Shown here piece after piece: positions 1 through 4,741 of a stretch of DNA of 5,951 nucleotides. A program made the translations under genes and the position numbers. Origin of the DNA: Candidatus Ratteibacteria bacterium (GTDB lineage Bacteria > CAIJMQ01); NCBI GenBank assembly GCA_028715665.1, contig JAQURI010000097.1:1-5951 (forward strand), in the 5' to 3' direction. The first letter of the stretch is position 1. Each line of letters begins with the position of its first letter. The notes under the pieces are model-generated. The model searched no databases and was not told where the DNA came from. It saw only the letters and a program-made list of their open reading frames with translations.

Positions 1-848
1 CCTTTTATTTCGGTTGGGAAAGGTCCTTCTCCTACTCTTGTAGTATATGCTTTCATAACGCCTATAACACTATCAATTTTTGTGGGTCCAACGCCTGTCC
101 CCGTGCAAGCTCCACCAGCTGTCGTATTGGAAGAGGTAACAAAAGGATATGTCCCGTGGTCTATGTCCAGCATTGTTCCCTGCGCGCCTTCAAACAGGAC
201 ATTCTTTTTTTGGTCTATATATGAATTGAGTAAAATAACGGTATCCTTAATATAATATCTCAACTGTTTTCCGTACTCCAGATATTCTTTCATAAGTTGC
301 TCATAGGATATACCTTTTTCCCCGTATATTTTCTCCAAGATTAAATTAATTTCTTCCAGATGCCTTTTTAATTTCCATTCAAGTTGAGCTTCGGACAAAA
401 GGTCAACCATTTTTATACCTACCCGGCCTGCTTTATCCAAATAAGCAGGGCCGATTCCTCTGCGGGTGGTTCCGATTCTGCCTATGGTTTCCTCTTCTTT
501 TAGCCGCTCAGTAAGCTTATGGTAGGGCATAATGACGTTGGCGGATTTGCTGATATGAAGATTCTGAGGACTCACCTCTACATTCTTTAAATGAAGCATT
601 TGGATTTCATCCAACAATGCTTTTGGGTCAATTACAACGCCGTTTCCGATTATACATTCTTTTTTTTTGCGAAGAATTCCGGAAGGGATAAGATGAAGGA
701 TAAATTCCTCATCGCCTATCATAACCGTATGTCCAGCGTTATTGCCACCCTGATACCGGACTATTATATCGGCATCTTCAGCCAAAAAATCGATTATTTT
801 GCCTTTGCCTTCATCGCCCCATTGGGTGCCGATTGCAACTATATTCAT
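1..848 (-). CDS. purA: Adenylosuccinate synthetase, N-terminal two thirds (3' end beyond the left edge)
   Basis: The enzyme joins IMP and aspartate using GTP to form adenylosuccinate, the first step from IMP to AMP, in the cytoplasm. Translation from 848 gives 282 codons without a stop; bacterial PurA is usually about 430 residues, so roughly a third is missing at the window edge rather than through mutation. Family signatures are clear: the GTP-binding loop GTQWGDEGKGK at residues 7-17, with the catalytic Asp at 12; GGNNAGHT with the catalytic His at 40; HLIPSGIL near 52-59; GTTRRGIGPAY at 126-136; then FEGAQGTMLDIDHGTYPF and VTSSNTTAGG, and TRVGEGPFPTE at the edge. The ATG shares one base with the stop codon of the upstream isocitrate dehydrogenase gene (TAATG). 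A good ribosome binding site, AGGAG, lies 9 bases upstream, so the two genes are probably co-transcribed and translationally coupled. Function is near certain. Confidence 0.97.
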   Translation of the reverse strand, partial: MNIVAIGTQWGDEGKGKIIDFLAEDADIIVRYQGGNNAGHTVMIGDEEFILHLIPSGILRKKKECIIGNGVVIDPKALLDEIQMLHLKNVEVSPQNLHISKSANVIMPYHKLTERLKEEETIGRIGTTRRGIGPAYLDKAGRVGIKMVDLLSEAQLEWKLKRHLEEINLILEKIYGEKGISYEQLMKEYLEYGKQLRYYIKDTVILLNSYIDQKKNVLFEGAQGTMLDIDHGTYPFVTSSNTTAGGACTGTGVGPTKIDSVIGVMKAYTTRVGEGPFPTEIK

Positions 849-1882
849 TACTTAATACTCCTAATTTCTTTAACAATTGCATCAGCGACCTCTTGGGTAC
901 CTACTGCTGAAGAATCGTTTCTGTCTTGTTTCAAATCGTACGTTACAGCTTTGCCTTTTTTGATTACGCTGGCAACAGCTTGAAATATTTTCTTAGAAGC
1001 TTCTTTTTCTCCCAAATAATCCAGCATTAAAGCGCCCGAAAGAATTGTTGCACACGGATTTGCTTTGTTCTGACCTTTGTATTTAGGAGCAGAACCGTGG
1101 ACAGGTTCAAATACAGCTATGCTGTCACCTATATTTCCCGAAGGAGTAAGCCCTAATCCTCCAACCAAACCAGCGCATAAATCCGAAAGTATGTCTCCAA
1201 AAAGGTTGGTAGCGACTATAACGTCATATTCCTGCGGTCTTTTGACAAGTTGCATGGCCATATTGTCTACAATCCTGTCTTCGAATTGTATATTTGGATA
1301 ATCTTTTGCAATTTCACCGGCAACCCTTAAAAAAAGCCCCGAAGAACATTTCAAGATATTGGCTTTGTGTACTGCAGTAACTTTTTTTCTGCCTTTGTTT
1401 TTGGCGTATTCGAAAGCAAATCTTACTATTCGCTCAGAACCCTTTCTGGTTATAATATTCTGAGAAATACCTGCCGTCTGGTCTTCATCTACCCAATAAT
1501 CCACACCACAATAAAGCCCTTCGGTATTTTCTCTTATGATTACCAAATCGATATCATCATAAGCTCCGGGAACGCCTTTAAAAGAAAAGGCGGGTCTTAA
1601 ATTTGCAAATAATTTCAATCTTTGTCTAATCTGGACATTTACCGAGCGAAAACCCTTGCCTATGGGCGTAGTCAGAGGACCTTTGAATCCTATCTTGTTT
1701 TTCTTTATGGAATCCAACGTTTCTTCCGGCAAAGGTGTGCCTGTTTTATCCATAACATCCTCGCCGGCATATTGTTTCTCCCATTGTATTTTGACACCCG
1801 TTGCTTCTATTACCCTTACTGCAGCTTGAACAATGGAGGGCCCTATTCCGTCGCCTTCGATTAATGTAATTTTATAAGACAT
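848..1882 (-). CDS. icd: Isocitrate dehydrogenase, short 344-residue form of the isocitrate/isopropylmalate dehydrogenase family
   Basis: Predicted to oxidise and decarboxylate isocitrate to 2-oxoglutarate in the cytoplasm. The protein begins directly with the family's first strand (YKITLIEGDGIGP), which supports the ATG at 1880-1882. The substrate pocket matches isocitrate dehydrogenases: Ser80 and Asn82 in RSVNVQIRQRL, Arg86, Arg96 in ANLRP, Arg117 in IIRENTEGLY, Tyr124, Lys173 in VHKAN, and metal-binding Asp206, Asp230 (NLFGD) and Asp234. The Ser-x-Asn pair argues against isopropylmalate dehydrogenase. The cofactor loop HGSAPKYKGQNKANP (262-276) has Lys-Tyr where the E. coli NADP enzyme has Lys344-Tyr345, whereas many NAD enzymes have Asp-Ile, so cofactor use is uncertain. 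The length resembles NAD-type enzymes rather than the 416-residue E. coli protein. A homoisocitrate dehydrogenase is a less likely alternative. It has its own promoter just upstream, lacks a Shine-Dalgarno sequence, and overlaps purA by one base. Confidence 0.88.
   Translation of the reverse strand: MSYKITLIEGDGIGPSIVQAAVRVIEATGVKIQWEKQYAGEDVMDKTGTPLPEETLDSIKKNKIGFKGPLTTPIGKGFRSVNVQIRQRLKLFANLRPAFSFKGVPGAYDDIDLVIIRENTEGLYCGVDYWVDEDQTAGISQNIITRKGSERIVRFAFEYAKNKGRKKVTAVHKANILKCSSGLFLRVAGEIAKDYPNIQFEDRIVDNMAMQLVKRPQEYDVIVATNLFGDILSDLCAGLVGGLGLTPSGNIGDSIAVFEPVHGSAPKYKGQNKANPCATILSGALMLDYLGEKEASKKIFQAVASVIKKGKAVTYDLKQDRNDSSAVGTQEVADAIVKEIRSIK
858..862 (-). promoter_or_regulatory. Ribosome binding site of purA, inside the end of the dehydrogenase gene
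   Basis: On the minus strand AGGAG lies 9 bases before the purA ATG (846-848), within the last codons of the upstream gene. It fixes the purA start. It is the only clear Shine-Dalgarno sequence before any of the four visible gene starts in the window. Confidence 0.75.
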
Positions 1883-1892
1883 AACGGTGGTA

Positions 1893-1922
1893 ATTGTATA
1901 GGAATGTCGCTTCTTTTGTCAA
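1893..1922 (-). promoter_or_regulatory. Sigma-70-type promoter of the icd-purA pair
   Basis: On the minus strand a perfect -35 box TTGACA (1917-1922) is followed by TATACAAT. The -10 box can be read as TACAAT (1893-1898, 18-base spacer) or TATACA (1895-1900, 16-base spacer). Only 10 bases separate position 1893 from the icd ATG, so transcription should start 0-4 bases before the start codon or on it. This is inferred from consensus match and position only. Confidence 0.65.
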
Positions 1923-1936
1923 TTTCAGAATTTCAG
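1921..1936. repeat. Tandem 8-base repeat beside the icd -35 box
   Basis: AATTTCAG occurs twice head to tail on the plus strand (1921-1928 and 1929-1936). The first copy overlaps the last two bases of the -35 box of the icd promoter. It could be an activator site, or a chance duplication in AT-rich DNA. No known regulator is recognised. Confidence 0.4.
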
Positions 1937-1961
1937 GAGGGGATGGAAAGAGGAAAAGAAA

Positions 1962-2987
1962 TCAGGATTTTTTCTCGTATTTTTCCAATTTCTTAGAAAT
2001 CTCTTGAACTTTTTTCAAGAATAAGGGAAGGCGAGCAATAGATGCTTTTATCCTTTTTTCTTCATTGTGGTCTCTCGCAGGATAACCCGATACGAATTTG
2101 CCTGCAGGGACACTCTTAGTCACTACCGATTTAGCCGCGACCTTTGCTCCGTCACCTATCGAAAGATGGTCCACAATGCCCACTTGGCCCGCCAAGATTA
2201 CGCCGTCACCTATCTTAACCGAACCGCAGATGCCGACCTGACCTACAATTATACAGTTTTTCCCTATTTCGACGTTATGGGCTATCTGAACCAGATTGTC
2301 TATTTTTGTGCCGTCTTTTATCCATGTCTTGCCAAAAGTAGCTCTATCAATAGTTACATTTGCACCTATTTGAACATTGCTGCCTATAATTACTTTTCCA
2401 ATCTGAGGAATTTTACGATAGGTACCGTTCTCCCCTATAAAGCCAAAACCTTCGGAACCTATTACCGTGCCGGAGTGAATCACGACATTGTCCGTAATTT
2501 CTACCTTTTCGGCAATCGTGACCTGGGGATACACGTGACAATTTTTGCCGATTTTACTGCTCTCCCCTATGTACGTATGAGGTTGGATTATTGTTCCGTC
2601 TCCTATTTCCACGTGGTCTTCTATAACTGCATAAGCACCTATGGAAACATTTTCTCCCAACCTTACCTGTTCTCCCAAAACCGCAGTAGGATGAATTCCC
2701 AAAGCATAGGTCTTGTTCTGAACCCATAATTCCATAATCTTGCTAAAAGCCGCATAAGGATTTTCTATTCTAATTAACGGCTTTCCGTTGCCGGGGGTTT
2801 TGGCATCTACGATTACGGCGGATGCTTTGGTCTTATGCAAAAAACGGGACAACTTTGAATTTGCAAAAAATGTTATATCTCCTTCTTTTGCTTCTTCAAG
2901 AGGAGCCACACCTTTTATAAGGACCAAGGGATCACCAACTATTTCCCCGCCTATTATTTCTGTAAGTTCTTTAAGAGTTTTCCTCAT
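1962..2987 (-). CDS. lpxD: UDP-3-O-acylglucosamine N-acyltransferase
   Basis: LpxD transfers a hydroxyacyl chain from acyl carrier protein to the 2-amino group of UDP-3-O-acylglucosamine, the third step of lipid A synthesis, on the cytoplasmic side. The 341-residue length equals that of the E. coli enzyme. Residues 1-95 form the uridine-binding domain, including GVAPLEEAKEGDITFFAN. Residues about 99-290 form a left-handed beta helix of hexapeptide repeats (for example IGENVSIGAY-like turns) with HSGTVIGSEGFGF, KIPQIGKVIIG and TIDRATFG. His237 in NLVQIAHNVEIG matches the catalytic His239 of E. coli. GYPAR at 301-305 and a charged helix of about 35 residues complete the trimer. The ATG at 2985-2987 begins the usual N-terminus; no Shine-Dalgarno sequence precedes it. 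It stands apart from lpxA, lpxC and fabZ in this window. A candidate sigma-54 promoter and a hairpin leader lie upstream. Confidence 0.95.
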   Translation of the reverse strand: MRKTLKELTEIIGGEIVGDPLVLIKGVAPLEEAKEGDITFFANSKLSRFLHKTKASAVIVDAKTPGNGKPLIRIENPYAAFSKIMELWVQNKTYALGIHPTAVLGEQVRLGENVSIGAYAVIEDHVEIGDGTIIQPHTYIGESSKIGKNCHVYPQVTIAEKVEITDNVVIHSGTVIGSEGFGFIGENGTYRKIPQIGKVIIGSNVQIGANVTIDRATFGKTWIKDGTKIDNLVQIAHNVEIGKNCIIVGQVGICGSVKIGDGVILAGQVGIVDHLSIGDGAKVAAKSVVTKSVPAGKFVSGYPARDHNEEKRIKASIARLPLFLKKVQEISKKLEKYEKKS

Positions 2988-3031
2988 TTTTATGTTTATA
3001 TCTTAAACTTAACTCAATTTTTAGTGGAGAA

Positions 3032-3075
3032 CCGGGCAGAGAGAAGAAGGAAAGGGGAAAGAACACTCTGCCCGG
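3032..3075 (-). promoter_or_regulatory. Hairpin in the predicted lpxD leader, with a pyrimidine-rich loop
   Basis: CCGGGCAGAG at 3032-3041 and CTCTGCCCGG at 3066-3075 form a perfect 10-base inverted repeat that is GC-rich, in contrast to its surroundings. The 24-base loop (3042-3065) is purine on the plus strand apart from one C. In the lpxD transcript it is therefore pyrimidine apart from one G. The stem ends 44 bases before the lpxD ATG. No U-tract follows it, so it does not look like an intrinsic terminator. A role in leader stability or translation control is inference. Confidence 0.6.
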
Positions 3076-3099
3076 GATGCTCGCACACGCCATATAATA

Positions 3100-3115
3100 T
3101 ACAAATCGCGTGCCA
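3100..3115 (-). promoter_or_regulatory. Candidate sigma-54 (-24/-12) promoter facing lpxD
   Basis: The minus strand reads TTGGCACG at 3116-3109, a full match to the -24 consensus YTGGCACG. After the standard spacing comes TTGTA at 3104-3100, against the consensus TTGCA or TTGCT. The distance from GG to the -12 G is the required 10 bases. The -12 element has T instead of the usual C, which weakens the call. Transcription would start near 3090, giving a leader of about 100 bases before lpxD. A sigma-70 reading (TTAGTA, 17 bases, TATTAT at 3094-3099) is also possible. The adjacent gene encodes a sigma-54 activator. Confidence 0.45.
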
Positions 3116-3209
3116 ATACTAACATGTATATCACTAAACATCCCCAGGCAAGCTTATTTTTATTCCCTACTCCCCCGCATACATACACAAGAATTGGGCT
3201 TAAATGCGG

Positions 3210-3228
3210 TATTATTACTACAATAATA
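3210..3228. promoter_or_regulatory. AT-rich palindrome, possible enhancer site for a sigma-54 activator
   Basis: TATTATT (3210-3216) and AATAATA (3222-3228) are perfect inverted arms around the 5-base centre ACTAC, with one further G-C match at 3208 and 3230. The centre is about 106 bases upstream of the -24 element and about 130 from the inferred start, a normal distance for NtrC-family binding sites. AT-rich palindromes also arise by chance, and no second copy is seen in the window. Confidence 0.35.
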
Positions 3229-3257
3229 GCAGTATTTTAACCCCATATTCCCTCTAC

Positions 3258-3287
3258 AAACAAAGGATAAAAAAAGTTGCTTTGTTT
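3258..3287 (-). repeat. Inverted repeat downstream of the response regulator gene
   Basis: AAACAAAG (3258-3265) and CTTTGTTT (3280-3287) form 8-base arms around a 14-base loop, 23 bases after the regulator's stop codon. In the transcript the run of seven Us sits in the loop, not after the stem, and the stem is AT-rich. It may weakly stabilise the 3' end of the two-component mRNA but is not a canonical terminator. Confidence 0.35.
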
Positions 3288-3310
3288 CTTTTGCGGCTAT
3301 TTGTTGTTTT

Positions 3311-4729
3311 CTAATTTTTAAAAGTTTTGGGATCTATTCCCAAACTTTTAATTTTCCGATATAGATTTTTTCTGTCTATGCCGGAAATATGGGAAGCTTT
3401 TGTAATATTGCCTTTTGTTTCTTTAAGGGTCCTTATTAGAAAATTTTTATCGAATGATGAAATAAATTTCTTTTTCGATTCGGAATACTTTTTTTCGTTT
3501 TGATAATTTATAAACTCTTCCAAAGGCTTTTGATCTAAAAGGCCGTCTTTAGGTCCAATAGGTTTATTATGCAACATCTTAAAAAATTCGGCCGTCAAAA
3601 TATCTCTTTCGCAGAGAACCATTGCCCTTTCCATAATATTTTCAAGTTCCCGCACATTGCCGGGCCAATAATAAGACATAAGAACATCCAATGCCTCTTT
3701 TTCGATGCCTTTGATTTCTTTTTTTAATTCGATGTTATACATCTTGATAAAATGTTCGACAAGATAAGGTATATCTCCTGTTCTTTGTCTTAAAGGCGAA
3801 AGATAAATCGGAAAAACATTAAGTCGATAATACAGGTCTTCGCGAAATTCGCCTTTTTCTATAGCTTTTTTCAAATCAATATTAGTAGCTGCTATAATCC
3901 TCACGTCACAAAAAACAGTTTTTGTACTTCCTACCGGTTCAAACTGTTGGTTCTCAATTGCTCTTAAAAGCTTGGATTGAAGATTAACAGGTATAGCACC
4001 GATTTCATCCAAAAAAAGCGTTCCGGAGTTAGCTACGGCAAATTTACCCTTTTTATCCTCGTAAGCCCCGGTGAAGGCACCTTTAATATGTCCGAACAAT
4101 TCCGATTCCAATAGATTCTCCGGTAAAGCTGCGCAATTAACCACAACTAACGGAGCATTTTTCCTCGGCGAATTATAATGTATGGCATTAGCAACAAGTT
4201 CTTTACCGGTCCCGGTCTCCCCGTTAATCAAAACAGTGGATTTGGTTTTTGCCACCTTAGCAATAAGGTCCATAACTTTTTTGAATTCGGCGCTTTCCCC
4301 AACGACCAGCATCCCGGATTTGCGGGACAACTCGTTCTTAAGATATACATTCTCTTCTTCCAATACTTTCATTCTGAAAACTTTACCTATAATTTGTGTC
4401 AACTCCTCCAAATCTATCGGTTTTTTGACATAATCGTACGCGCCCTTTTTCATTGCTCTTACAGCCGAATCCACGTCCGCAAACGCAGTAATCATAATAA
4501 CCGGAATTTCCTTATCTCTTTCTCTTATCCAGTCCAAGAGTTGCAGGCCGTCCATTTGAGGCATTCTGATATCCGAAAGTATAAGATGATAATTTTCTTG
4601 TGATATCTTATCGCATGCTGTTTTGCCGTTCTCCGCCCAATCCACTTTATACCCTTCTTCTTCGAGCTTGGTCATCCACAATTTTGCCTGCCTTGATTCG
4701 TTTTCCACTATCAAAATTTTCTTTTTCAT
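3311..4729 (-). CDS. NtrC-family sigma-54-dependent response regulator
   Basis: A 472-residue cytoplasmic transcription activator with the complete NtrC layout. Residues 1-120 are a receiver domain with phosphoacceptor Asp53 (LSDIRMP), Thr81 and Lys103 (VKKPID). Residues about 141-380 are the AAA+ domain: Walker A GETGTGKE (170-177), the sigma-54 contact loop GAFTGA (217-222), Walker B GTLFLDE (236-242), FREDLYYRLNVF (295-306, with Arg296 and Arg302) and WPGNVREL (355-362). Residues 429-465 are a Fis-type DNA-binding helix-turn-helix. The receiver's usual acidic pair is Glu9-Asn10, so one Mg-binding Asp is replaced by Asn. The gene starts 12 bases after the kinase stop, with no Shine-Dalgarno sequence, so both are surely one operon. 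Its targets are unknown; the sigma-54-like promoter before lpxD is a candidate. AtoC, ZraR and HydG are similar proteins, but homology alone does not fix the signal. Confidence 0.96.
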   Translation of the reverse strand: MKKKILIVENESRQAKLWMTKLEEEGYKVDWAENGKTACDKISQENYHLILSDIRMPQMDGLQLLDWIRERDKEIPVIMITAFADVDSAVRAMKKGAYDYVKKPIDLEELTQIIGKVFRMKVLEEENVYLKNELSRKSGMLVVGESAEFKKVMDLIAKVAKTKSTVLINGETGTGKELVANAIHYNSPRKNAPLVVVNCAALPENLLESELFGHIKGAFTGAYEDKKGKFAVANSGTLFLDEIGAIPVNLQSKLLRAIENQQFEPVGSTKTVFCDVRIIAATNIDLKKAIEKGEFREDLYYRLNVFPIYLSPLRQRTGDIPYLVEHFIKMYNIELKKEIKGIEKEALDVLMSYYWPGNVRELENIMERAMVLCERDILTAEFFKMLHNKPIGPKDGLLDQKPLEEFINYQNEKKYSESKKKFISSFDKNFLIRTLKETKGNITKASHISGIDRKNLYRKIKSLGIDPKTFKN

Positions 4730-4741
4730 GTTTTTATAATT

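Larger units (their letters stand above)
2988..3310. other. Intergenic region between the response regulator gene and lpxD
   Basis: This 323-base stretch has no credible coding sequence on either strand. In the direction of transcription (right to left) it holds a weak inverted repeat after the regulator gene (3258-3287), an AT-rich palindrome (3210-3228), a sigma-54-like promoter (3100-3115), a long hairpin with a pyrimidine-rich loop (3032-3075), and an AT-rich stretch without a Shine-Dalgarno sequence up to the lpxD ATG. No convincing intrinsic terminator was seen for the two-component operon, so read-through into lpxD is possible. Confidence 0.8.

Noticed and set aside
1..848. Truncated purA pseudogene
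   Set aside because: The frame is open to the left edge with all N-terminal motifs intact; the missing part is simply outside the window.
591..983. 130-codon plus-strand frame across the purA-icd junction
   Set aside because: It is antisense to two strongly conserved enzymes, including the PurA GTP-binding loop, and has no recognisable domain.
848..1882. 3-isopropylmalate dehydrogenase (leuB)
   Set aside because: The Ser-x-Asn substrate pair in RSVNVQIRQRL is typical of isocitrate dehydrogenases, and no other leucine pathway gene is nearby.
2067..2729. 220-codon open frame on the plus strand opposite lpxD
   Set aside because: It lies wholly antisense to the hexapeptide repeat region of lpxD, whose regular codon pattern keeps the opposite strand free of stops. 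The product has no recognisable family features and no upstream signals.
3032..3075. Intrinsic terminator for the two-component operon
   Set aside because: The stem is strong, but the 24-base loop is too long and no U-tract follows on either strand.
3140..3260. G-quadruplex on the minus strand
   Set aside because: The G runs are too few and too far apart for a standard four-run motif.
4178..4603. Overlapping plus-strand frames opposite the response regulator
   Set aside because: They are shadows of the conserved receiver and AAA+ coding sequence, with phenylalanine-rich translations typical of antisense reading.
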